Assembly: GCA_009843725.1 (NCBI GenBank)
Contig: VYCX01000281.1
Coordinates: 865 to 6,540 of the forward strand
Source: Boseongicola sp. SB0675_bin_26
GTDB taxonomy: Bacteria > Pseudomonadota > Alphaproteobacteria > Rhodobacterales > Rhodobacteraceae
Direction: 5' to 3'
Length of the DNA stretch: 5,676 bases
Within the stretch, counting starts at the first letter, position 1. Each line of letters begins with the position of its first letter. The translations under genes and the position numbers were made by a program. Under the pieces are notes generated by a model that was given only the letters and a program-made list of their open reading frames with translations, was not told the DNA's origin and did not search any database. Positions 1-5,676 of the stretch are shown one piece after another.

Positions 1-1601
1 CTCTGATCGCGCATTCCGGCAGCGTGTTCACCGCTCTGGGCATGAACGATCCACGCTTTAGATTTGATCTCGTAGCTTCGCCCGGCCAGGAAATCGGAGC
101 GACGATGGACGAGTACATTTCCTACGCCGCCAGCCGCGACCCGACCCGGGTCATTGCCGTTTTCATGGAAAGCGCGCGCAATCCCGACGGGTTGGTGGAC
201 AGCCTGAAGCTGGCCCGAGACGCAGGCAAGCCCGTGGTGGTCTGCAAGGTCGGGCGCACCGCGGAAAGTGCGCGGCTGGCGCGGTCGCATACCGGCGCGT
301 TGGCGGGCAGCCACCAGGCCTACGAGGCGGTGTTTCGCGAATGCGGCGCCATTTCGGTGGATTCGGTGGACGCGCTGATGAACACCGCGTTGCTGTGCTC
401 CGCCGGGCGCAGCCCCGCTCCCGGCGGGGTCGGCCTGGTGACCGACAGTGGCGGCCTGCGTGAAATGCAGGTGGACCTGGCAGAGAAAATCGGCACGTCC
501 CTTGCACGGCTTAGCGGCGATACGCTTGCCGCCCTGCGCGAAGCCTTGCCACCCGATCTGGAGCCCTCGAATCCGCTCGACTGTGCTGCGGACCTGACGG
601 ACGCGTTTGCCCGGGCGTTTGACAGTGGTCTGGACATATTGGCACGTGCGCCGGAAGTTTCCATGCTGGGCTTTGAAGCTGACCTGCGCGACGATTACGT
701 CTATGCCCCGGAGCTGCTGGGTCATGCAAGGCGTCTTGCGGACCGCACAAGCAAGCCTGTCTTTGTCTATGCAAGTTTCGGACAGACCCATAACCGCAGC
801 ATCGCCAACGAACTGGCCGAACTGGGTGTTCCCTGCCTGAACGGCGCCGGCATCGCCCTGCAGGCGGTCCGCGATTTCCAGGCCTGGGCGGATGCGGGCC
901 GCGAGATGCCGGAGGCGTTGCCATTGGTTCCTCCCGCTGTGCCGCTGCCCTTGCCCCTGGACGAAGCCGCCAGTCTTGAAACGCTTGCGAAATTCGGGGT
1001 TCCCGGTGCGCCGAGCCGTGTCTGCTCTGATGCGCAAGCCGTCGCTGAAGCCGGGCGGGAACTGGGTTATCCGCTGGTGCTGAAATCTGCGGAAACCGGT
1101 GTTGACCACAAGAGCGATCTGGGCGGCGTGGTCCTGAACCTGACGGATGGCCTGTCGCTGTGCGCTGCCTATGCTGACCTGTCCGTGAAGCTCGGCCCCC
1201 GCGTGACGGTCCAGAAACAGGTCGCAAAGGGTGTCGAACTGGCTCTTGGATGCGTGATTGATCCCGACTTTGGTCCGTTGGTCATGGTTTCCCCAGGTGG
1301 CACGCTGGTAGAGCTGTTCGACGAACGCATGTTCGCCCGCGCGCCGTTCGGTCCGGAGCAGGCCGAAAAGATGATCCGCCGCCTGCGTGTTTCCCGCCTT
1401 ATGGACGGAGTGCGTGGTGACCCTCCGAGCGACATCAAGGCCGCTGCCGCCGCGCTTAGCGCCTTCTCGGTCGCCTGCGCAGCGATGCAGGATCATGTCG
1501 CCGAGATTGAGGTGAACCCGGTTGTCGTTTCCGATGCTGGAGCCATCGCGGTTGACGCGCTGATCGCGGCGGCGCAAGACCACGCAACCGACGCGGAATG
1601 A
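1..1601 (+). CDS. NDP-forming acyl-CoA synthetase (acetate--CoA ligase family), 5' end outside window
   Basis: The family makes or uses acyl-CoA by converting acid, CoA and NTP to acyl-CoA, NDP and phosphate through a phosphohistidine, in the cytoplasm. The frame is open from base 3 with no stop to the left, and the first visible residues (L-I-A-H-S-G-S) are already inside the succinyl-CoA-ligase-like domain. About 160-170 N-terminal residues, including the CoA-binding Rossmann domain, are therefore missing; full-length members are near 700 residues and 532 are visible. The SHTGALAG motif carries the likely phosphorylated His (codon 288-290). A second ligase domain follows from about base 420 (GLVTDSGG). 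From about base 960 there is an ATP-grasp domain with VLK (Lys 1083-1085), HKSDLGGV (from 1107), FGPLVMVSPGG and the metal-site motif EIEVNP (from 1503). The in-frame GTG at 24 is not the start. The true acyl substrate cannot be told from the sequence; the alpha- and beta-type domains are fused in one chain. Confidence 0.93.
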   Translation, partial: LIAHSGSVFTALGMNDPRFRFDLVASPGQEIGATMDEYISYAASRDPTRVIAVFMESARNPDGLVDSLKLARDAGKPVVVCKVGRTAESARLARSHTGALAGSHQAYEAVFRECGAISVDSVDALMNTALLCSAGRSPAPGGVGLVTDSGGLREMQVDLAEKIGTSLARLSGDTLAALREALPPDLEPSNPLDCAADLTDAFARAFDSGLDILARAPEVSMLGFEADLRDDYVYAPELLGHARRLADRTSKPVFVYASFGQTHNRSIANELAELGVPCLNGAGIALQAVRDFQAWADAGREMPEALPLVPPAVPLPLPLDEAASLETLAKFGVPGAPSRVCSDAQAVAEAGRELGYPLVLKSAETGVDHKSDLGGVVLNLTDGLSLCAAYADLSVKLGPRVTVQKQVAKGVELALGCVIDPDFGPLVMVSPGGTLVELFDERMFARAPFGPEQAEKMIRRLRVSRLMDGVRGDPPSDIKAAAAALSAFSVACAAMQDHVAEIEVNPVVVSDAGAIAVDALIAAAQDHATDAE

Positions 1602-1633
1602 AGGTTGCCGCCAACTGCAGGTGTCGCCGCGAA

Positions 1634-1667
1634 GGACGGGGCCGGGAAGAATCCGTCCGGATTCGGC
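1634..1667. other. Two mutually exclusive short stems just after the acyl-CoA synthetase stop
   Basis: GAATCC (1649-1654) pairs with GGATTC (1659-1664) around a 4-base loop, and GCC/GGC (1641-1643, 1665-1667) can extend it past a bulge. GGACGG (1634-1639) can instead pair with CCGTCC (1653-1658), which would break the first stem. The site starts 33 bases after the stop codon, where a terminator would be expected, but no T-run follows on either strand, so an intrinsic terminator is not supported. Confidence 0.3.
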
Positions 1668-1850
1668 AGGAAATCGAGCCGTTCCGTCTCCGTCAATCAC
1701 GCAAGATTCCGCGGTCATGCTGGTGGCCTTCCGCCTGACGTTCAACCAGCCCTCGGTTCAGGGGCAACCCCCGATTGCCACTGACCCGTTGCTGGCATGC
1801 ATCCTGGCCGAAACCGGGCTTTGCCAGTTCCGACTCCGCGCGTCCGGGCT

Positions 1851-1977
1851 CTTCCCTGATCGGGGAAGGCAGCCTGTTTGCGGCCATGTGCAAGCCGCTA
1901 CTTCCTGTTGCTGGCTTGCCTGCCCTGACATCAGGTCGTTGACTCCCTGATCGGCTTCGTAGGAAGCTCCTTCCTGC
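1851..1977. repeat. Run of four inverted repeats with an 11-base direct repeat
   Basis: Four stems lie in 127 bases. CTTCCC (1851-1856) pairs with GGGAAG (1863-1868). GCAAGCC (1890-1896) pairs with GGCTTGC (1913-1919). CCTG (1924-1927) pairs with CAGG (1932-1935). AGGAAG (1961-1966) pairs with CTTCCT (1970-1975) around a 3-base loop, extendable by a wobble and a G-C pair to 1959-1977. The word TCCCTGATCGG occurs twice, at 1853-1863 and 1944-1954. No T-run follows any of these stems. The pattern fits a structured RNA or a repeat element, but I recognise no known family. Confidence 0.45.
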
Positions 1978-2086
1978 ACATGTCCAAGCGTCCCGCCATG
2001 CCATGCCGGGTCGCCCGCTGAACGCAAAGCCCCTGGATCCGGCACGGGGCAAGCAGGCGGGCTTCTCTGCACGCTTGGACCGGTGC
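1976..2086. repeat. Large inverted repeat with 16-base arms
   Basis: The left arm, 1976-1991 (GCACATGTCCAAGCGT), and the right arm, 2071-2086 (ACGCTTGGACCGGTGC), are complementary at 14 of 16 positions, with a 10-base perfect core and one 2-base internal mismatch. Inside the arms CCCGCC (1992-1997) pairs with GGCGGG (2056-2061), leaving a one-sided 9-base bulge. Deeper in, GCCCC (2029-2033) pairs with GGGGC (2046-2050). The whole can fold as one long branched stem. No direct repeat of a target site is visible at the ends, so a small transposable element is possible but not shown. The last bases of the preceding hairpin overlap the left arm by two bases. Confidence 0.6.
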
Positions 2087-2230
2087 TCTGACAGAACGAT
2101 TTCGACAAGCCCGAACATGCCGCATGAAACCGACAGCGAAACAACGAGCGATGGAGACCAGGAGGCCCTGCGTTGTCCGGACCGGCGAGGCTTCGGCTTG
2201 GACGTCTCTTGCCTTTCAATGCACTGAATC

Positions 2231-2237
2231 AAGGAGG
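2231..2237 (+). promoter_or_regulatory. Shine-Dalgarno sequence of the VOC gene
   Basis: AAGGAGG is a perfect match to the anti-Shine-Dalgarno core and sits 7 bases before the ATG at 2245. It decides the start against the in-frame TTG at 2173, which would add 24 residues of no family character. It also argues against the overlapping ATG at 2238, which is out of frame and too close. Confidence 0.85.
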
Positions 2238-2244
2238 ATGCGCG

Positions 2245-2658
2245 ATGCAACTTGCACCATACCTGTTTTTCAACGACGGACTCTGCCGGGAGGCGATGGA
2301 CACGTACGCAGACATCTTGGGAGGCGAGCTGGGCATGGTTGTTGCGGCGGCCGACATGCCGCCCGAGTTTCCCGTCGACGAGGACAAGAAGAGTTGGCTG
2401 GCCCATTGCGAAGTGAATTTTCCCGATGGCAAGCTGATGGGATCGGATTCCCTCGCGGGTCCATCGGAACCAATGGCCGGAGTGAACGTGATGCTGAACT
2501 TCGAATCGCGGGAAGCTGCGGAAAGCGCCTTCAACCGGCTCGCAGACGGCGGGGAGACCACGATGCCCTTCGCGCCAACATTCTGGAGCGCGGGTTTTGG
2601 CATGCTGACAGACCGCTACGGCGTGCGCTGGATGATCGGTTGCGATGAGGCGCCCTAA
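2245..2658 (+). CDS. VOC family protein (PhnB-like, glyoxalase/bleomycin-resistance fold)
   Basis: This is a small cytoplasmic protein of 137 residues, the usual length for the PhnB-like branch of the vicinal oxygen chelate superfamily. It shows two beta-alpha-beta-beta-beta halves, about residues 1-68 and 78-132. Recognition rests on the start (L-A-P-Y-L-F-F-N), the central W-L-A-H-C-E-V strand near residue 51, and the second-half signature at residues 102-131 (GGETTMPFAPTFW, then GFGMLTDRYGVRWM), which is typical of PhnB-like proteins. The metal-binding His/Glu set of true glyoxalases is not evident: there is no His near the first strand. The catalytic activity, if any, is unknown, and no phosphonate genes are nearby. 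trpA follows after 57 bases on the same strand, so co-transcription is possible. There is no signal peptide or membrane segment. Confidence 0.9.
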   Translation: MQLAPYLFFNDGLCREAMDTYADILGGELGMVVAAADMPPEFPVDEDKKSWLAHCEVNFPDGKLMGSDSLAGPSEPMAGVNVMLNFESREAAESAFNRLADGGETTMPFAPTFWSAGFGMLTDRYGVRWMIGCDEAP

Positions 2659-2704
2659 GGCGTTGATCTTCCCTGGCCGATTGTGCACAGAGTTGCGGAC
2701 CCAC

Positions 2705-2708
2705 GGAG
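2705..2708 (+). promoter_or_regulatory. Ribosome binding site that sets the trpA start
   Basis: GGAG lies 7 bases before the ATG at 2716. The alternative in-frame GTG at 2683 has no Shine-Dalgarno sequence. Choosing 2716 places the catalytic residues at 49 and 60, exactly the numbers used for the enteric enzyme. Confidence 0.75.
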
Positions 2709-2715
2709 TGGCTTC

Positions 2716-3507
2716 ATGACCCGGATTGATACCCGTTTCGCGGCCCTGAGGGCGGAGGGCCGAAAGGCCTTCGTCGCCTACGTGATGGCTGGCGACCCCG
2801 ACTATGACACGTCGCTCGAGATACTGAAGGGCCTGCCCGGCGCTGGAGTCGACGTGATCGAGCTGGGCTTGCCGTTCACCGATCCGATGGCGGATGGGCC
2901 GGTGATTCAACTCGCAGGGCAGCGCGCCTTGGCCGCCGGTCAGACGCTCAGGAAGACATTGGCCTTGGTGAAGGCGTTTCGCGAGGATGACGACGAGGCG
3001 CCGATCGTGCTGATGGGGTACTACAACCCGATCCTGAACCACGGAGTCGAGGCATTTCTGCGCGATGCGAAGGCTGCTGGCGTGGACGGCCTGATCGTGG
3101 TCGACCTGCCGCCCGAAGAGGACGACGAACTCTGCATCCCGGCGCAGGAGGCTGGGCTGAACTTCATCCGGCTTGCGACGCCGACCACCGACAAGAGACG
3201 CCTGCCGAAGGTCATGCAGAACACGTCCGGGTTCGTCTACTATGTCTCGATCACAGGCATCACCGGCGCGGCCGATGCGGTTGCCGGCGAAGTCGGGCCG
3301 GAGGTGGACAGGATAAGGGCCGCGACGGAACTTCCTGTCTTGGTAGGATTCGGGATCAAGACGCCGGAGGCCGGCCGCGAAATCGCTCGCGTCGCGGACG
3401 GCGCCGTCGTGGGGTCCGCCATCGTCGATCTGGTCGGAAAGGGGCGACCGCCTGCGGAAGTGCTGGAATTCGTTCGCGATCTTGCCGACGGAGCCCATTC
3501 GGCGTGA
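2716..3507 (+). CDS. trpA: Tryptophan synthase alpha chain
   Basis: TrpA cleaves indole-3-glycerol phosphate to indole and glyceraldehyde 3-phosphate, and passes indole through a tunnel to TrpB in the alpha2-beta2 complex; this is the penultimate chemical step of tryptophan synthesis. The protein has 263 residues, the normal length for a single TIM barrel. The signature [16 protein letters not shown] carries the catalytic Glu49 and Asp60. MGYYNP follows at residues 98-103, and the loop-6 segment [14 protein letters not shown] is the alphaproteobacterial version of the enteric YVSRAGVTGA. The phosphate-binding segments GFGIKTPEA and GAVVGSA are intact near the C-terminus. The gene stands apart from trpB and trpF, neither of which is in the window. 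No leader peptide with tandem Trp codons is visible in the 57 bases upstream, so trp-type attenuation directly before it is not supported. It may be read from the VOC gene promoter. Confidence 0.98.
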   Translation: MTRIDTRFAALRAEGRKAFVAYVMAGDPDYDTSLEILKGLPGAGVDVIELGLPFTDPMADGPVIQLAGQRALAAGQTLRKTLALVKAFREDDDEAPIVLMGYYNPILNHGVEAFLRDAKAAGVDGLIVVDLPPEEDDELCIPAQEAGLNFIRLATPTTDKRRLPKVMQNTSGFVYYVSITGITGAADAVAGEVGPEVDRIRAATELPVLVGFGIKTPEAGREIARVADGAVVGSAIVDLVGKGRPPAEVLEFVRDLADGAHSA

Positions 3508-3601
3508 AGCGCGCCACGCACTCACGTCATCCGTGACCGCGCCTGGAAAGTGCACCGAAAGGGCGTTCCGGGCATTTCGGGCCGGATGGAAGCTGCGTGC
3601 A
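3508..3601. other. Convergent spacer between trpA and the alpha-galactosidase
   Basis: This 94-base gap separates two genes that face each other. Only weak stems are seen: GCGTG (3502-3506) with CACGC (3515-3519), and TCACG (3522-3526) with CGTGA (3532-3536). A GC palindrome, GGCGCGCGCC (3607-3616), sits in the last codons of the alpha-galactosidase. None is followed by a T-run in either direction, so a shared intrinsic terminator cannot be claimed. Confidence 0.5.
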
Positions 3602-5676
3602 TCAGAGGCGCGCGCCCTCGATGACCCAAAGGGATGCCGGATAGCTCCAGGGAAGCGTGAGGCCCTTGGAGACAAGGAAGCGTCCTGAGAGCGCCAGGGG
3701 CCCGTCCTTCAGCGCCATGTTGCCGCGTGAGAGCCGTACGGCGTCGTCGCGGTTGGCAAGCTCGACTCGATAGGACGCATTCGGGTCGAGTTCCGCGAGG
3801 CGGATCGGGCGGGGCAGGATCTGGGCCGAAGTCGCCGACTTGCCGATGAAGGCAGCGAAGCGGGAGCGATCAGCCGAGATGTGCATCTCGGCAACGATCG
3901 CCGGGTCCGCACTGTCAAGGCGCAGGATGTCTGCCTGCATCATCCAGTCGCGATTGGTCTTCCACCATGCAATGACCTTTGCGAGAACTTCCGTTTCGTC
4001 TTCGGTCAATTCGCGGGGATCCATCTCGATGCCCATGTGACGGCTCGCGGCAACCCAGGCCCGGAACCGGATGTCAAGGCTCCGGCCGCTCGTGTGGCTG
4101 ACACGAGGTCCGACATGGCTGCCGGTCACGGCCGCCGGGAGGAAGAGCGCGGCGTTATGCTGCATGGAAAGGCGCTCGAGGGCATCATTCGAGTCCGAAA
4201 GCCAGGCCCGCTGGGTGTGCGAGAGGATGCCCAAGTCGAGTCGTCCGCCGCCCGAAGCACAGGTCTCGACCTCGACCTCGGGAAATGCCTGGCGAAGCCG
4301 GCCCATCAAGACGTGCGTTCCCTCGGCCTGCGCGTGATCGGGGACCGGCAGGACGCGATTGTGATCCCACTTGATGTAGTCGATGTCGTGGCTGCTGAGG
4401 ATTGCGGAGATCTTCGCGAACGCGTGCTCGCGCACGGCCTCGTTCGACATGTCGAGCGCCATCTGCTGCCGTCCGAGGATCTGGCCGCCTGGTCCGAACG
4501 CCCAGTCCGGGTGCTTTCGATAGACATTGCTGTCGGGGTTGATCATCTCGGGCTCGAACCAGATGCCGAACGTCATGCCGAGGCCATGGACGTGCGCAAT
4601 GAGAGGATCCAGGCCATCCGGGAACTTGCGGCGGTCCACGTCCCAGTCAGGAATCGAGCTGGTGTCGTCATCACGCGCGTCGAACCATCCGTCGTCGAGC
4701 ACGAAACGCTCTGCGCCAAGCCGGGCGGCATGACCGGCAATGTCCTTGAGCACGTCGGGCTTGTGGTCGAAGTAGACTGCCTCCCAGCAATTGTAGTGCA
4801 AGGGACGTGGGCGTTCGGGTTTTGGCCAGGTCACGACATGGTCTCGGACGTGACGCTGGAATGATACCGCGCATCCGTTCAGCCCGGTTCGGGAGTAGGC
4901 GAGATAGAGGGGTGCCGTGACGAATTCCAGACCAGGCTTCGAGTCGATTCCCGTGGCGTGTCCGAACTGGATCTGTCGTCGCCCGTCCGGGAGCTCCTCG
5001 GCCACCATGCGGTGGCCGCCGGACCAGCCGTAGTGAAACGCCCATGCCTCGCCTTGGGTGCTTGTTGCGCCGCGTGCAGGCACGAGGAGCCCCGGAAAGT
5101 GCTCATGGCCGGATCGTCCCGTGCGGTTCTCGCGGAGGCGGATGCCCGGAGTCCATGGCGTGCGGTTCAACTGGAATTCGCCGCACCAGCGGCCGGAGAC
5201 GTCGATCATCTCGTCCGAGTGCTGTGCGGCAGGCATGACTGGAGCCGCCAGCCAAAGCACGCGGACCGGCTTGTCCGATTTGAGCTTGGCGGATGCCGTG
5301 ATGACGCGGGTCGTGGAATCCATGACGAGTTCCGCGAGATAGGTCATTCCGTTCGCTTCGTCGCGGTAGGCCAGGCCGATGCGGCGGTCGTCGGCGTTTG
5401 CGGAAGCAAGCAGAAAGGTTCCGTGGATCGGGGTGCCGTCGACGGCATGCGCGATCAGGCCGGGCTGTCCTGGAAAGGTGCTGGCCGTTTCCGGGCAGAT
5501 CGAGAGATCGGGGTTTTCGTCCAGCATGCCGCCCGTGACATCAAGGCCGCTCGCGTCAGCGAGCGCGGCCAGGCTTTCTGACGCGGGCAGGGCGGCGCCC
5601 CAGTAGATGACTTCAGGCAGACGATTCCCGCGTGCGGCCAGGACCACGGTCTGGTGGCCGTCGTCGAGTCTCCATG
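3602..5676 (-). CDS. Alpha-galactosidase, glycoside hydrolase family 36, 5' end outside window
   Basis: The enzyme hydrolyses terminal alpha-1,6-galactosyl residues, as in melibiose and raffinose, with retention of configuration. Counting the GTG at 5647 as residue 1, the visible order is an N-terminal beta-supersandwich (to about 275), a TIM barrel (about 283-565) and a C-terminal beta domain (about 580-681). Barrel motifs are N-C-W-E-A-V-Y-F-D-H (286-295), VLDDGW (316-321) and WFEPEMINPDS (363-373). IKWDHNR carries the nucleophile Asp428, ETCASGGGRLD spans 461-471, and WLSDSNDA holds the likely acid/base Asp485 (Asp488 is the alternative). The frame stays open upstream of 5647 and encodes W-R-L-D-D-G-H-Q-T, typical of the very N-terminus of this family, so the true start is probably only a few codons past the edge and GTG 5647 is not it. 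The visible part shows no secretion signal; with the N-terminus cut, a cytoplasmic location is inferred. It likely belongs to a galactoside uptake unit to the right. Confidence 0.96.
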   Translation of the reverse strand, partial: WRLDDGHQTVVLAARGNRLPEVIYWGAALPASESLAALADASGLDVTGGMLDENPDLSICPETASTFPGQPGLIAHAVDGTPIHGTFLLASANADDRRIGLAYRDEANGMTYLAELVMDSTTRVITASAKLKSDKPVRVLWLAAPVMPAAQHSDEMIDVSGRWCGEFQLNRTPWTPGIRLRENRTGRSGHEHFPGLLVPARGATSTQGEAWAFHYGWSGGHRMVAEELPDGRRQIQFGHATGIDSKPGLEFVTAPLYLAYSRTGLNGCAVSFQRHVRDHVVTWPKPERPRPLHYNCWEAVYFDHKPDVLKDIAGHAARLGAERFVLDDGWFDARDDDTSSIPDWDVDRRKFPDGLDPLIAHVHGLGMTFGIWFEPEMINPDSNVYRKHPDWAFGPGGQILGRQQMALDMSNEAVREHAFAKISAILSSHDIDYIKWDHNRVLPVPDHAQAEGTHVLMGRLRQAFPEVEVETCASGGGRLDLGILSHTQRAWLSDSNDALERLSMQHNAALFLPAAVTGSHVGPRVSHTSGRSLDIRFRAWVAASRHMGIEMDPRELTEDETEVLAKVIAWWKTNRDWMMQADILRLDSADPAIVAEMHISADRSRFAAFIGKSATSAQILPRPIRLAELDPNASYRVELANRDDAVRLSRGNMALKDGPLALSGRFLVSKGLTLPWSYPASLWVIEGARL

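Larger units (their letters stand above)
1602..2244. other. 643-base spacer without a convincing gene, rich in inverted repeats
   Basis: No open frame here on either strand looks like a real protein. The plus frame 1621-1950 and the minus frames crossing 1758-2219 have no recognisable motif, no good ribosome binding site and mixed third-position bases, unlike the neighbouring genes. What is visible is secondary-structure potential: alternative stems at 1634-1667, a run of hairpins at 1851-1977, and a large inverted repeat at 1976-2086. A promoter for the downstream VOC gene must lie in this stretch unless it is read through from the left. I could not pick a convincing -35/-10 pair; TTGGAC at 2198-2203 has no good -10 partner at the usual distance. 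A decayed gene or a non-coding RNA is possible. Confidence 0.6.

Noticed and set aside
1641..1790. Words resembling a cobalamin riboswitch (GGGAA near 1644, GCCACTG near 1776)
   Set aside because: The other conserved boxes and their order are missing, and no B12-related gene follows.
1851..1868. CTTCCC/GGGAAG stem as an intrinsic terminator
   Set aside because: The stem is short and no T-run follows on either strand; it is also 250 bases from the preceding stop codon.
1621..1950. 109-codon plus-strand frame after the acyl-CoA synthetase
   Set aside because: There is no convincing ribosome binding site, motif or family resemblance, and inverted repeats run through its second half.
1976..2086. 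Insertion sequence bounded by the inverted repeat
   Set aside because: The enclosed 79 bases cannot encode a transposase and no flanking target duplication is visible, so only the neutral label of inverted repeat is used.
2124..2648. 174-codon plus-strand frame overlapping the VOC gene, including an ATG at 2238
   Set aside because: It is a shadow in another frame. The family motifs and the 7-base Shine-Dalgarno spacing support the ATG at 2245, and the shadow protein is Arg-rich without motifs.
1693..3675. 660-codon open frame on the minus strand opposite the VOC gene and trpA
   Set aside because: It is antisense to two confidently identified genes, has no recognisable domain, is rich in Arg, His and Pro, and is of the kind that G/C-biased codons leave open on the opposite strand.
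3881..4864. 327-codon open frame on the plus strand inside the alpha-galactosidase
   Set aside because: It mirrors the codons of the GH36 catalytic barrel, including the nucleophile region, and shows no domain or ribosome binding site of its own.

Overview
The window is 5.7 kb of GC-rich chromosomal DNA. It most resembles an alphaproteobacterium of the Rhodobacterales (Roseobacter-type) group. That placement is inferred from the protein wording, above all TrpA and the GH36 alpha-galactosidase, plus the strong G/C third-position bias that produces long antisense open frames; no database search was possible. All four protein genes look like ordinary metabolic genes, and I see no phage, CRISPR, tRNA, rRNA or transposase.

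Layout from left to right: (1) bases 1-1601, plus strand, the C-terminal three quarters of an NDP-forming acyl-CoA synthetase (acetate--CoA ligase family), its start lying left of the window. (2) Bases 1602-2244, a 643-base stretch with no convincing gene but an unusual density of inverted repeats. The largest has 16-base arms at 1976-1991 and 2071-2086, with 14 of 16 positions complementary. (3) Bases 2245-2658, plus strand, a 137-residue VOC (glyoxalase-fold, PhnB-like) protein behind a perfect Shine-Dalgarno sequence. (4) Bases 2716-3507, plus strand, trpA, the tryptophan synthase alpha chain, with its catalytic Glu49 and Asp60 in place. (5) Bases 3602-5676, minus strand, a family GH36 alpha-galactosidase that converges on trpA and runs off the right edge.

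The genes do not form one obvious pathway. The VOC gene and trpA are co-directional with a 57-base gap and may share a transcript, but no trpB, trpF or other trp gene is visible. The alpha-galactosidase probably belongs to a sugar-uptake and catabolism unit to the right of the window. The part least explained by known features is the structured spacer between the acyl-CoA synthetase and the VOC gene. It could encode a non-coding RNA, be the remnant of a small mobile element, or be a folded 5' leader. I found no strong evidence for an undescribed multi-gene system here.
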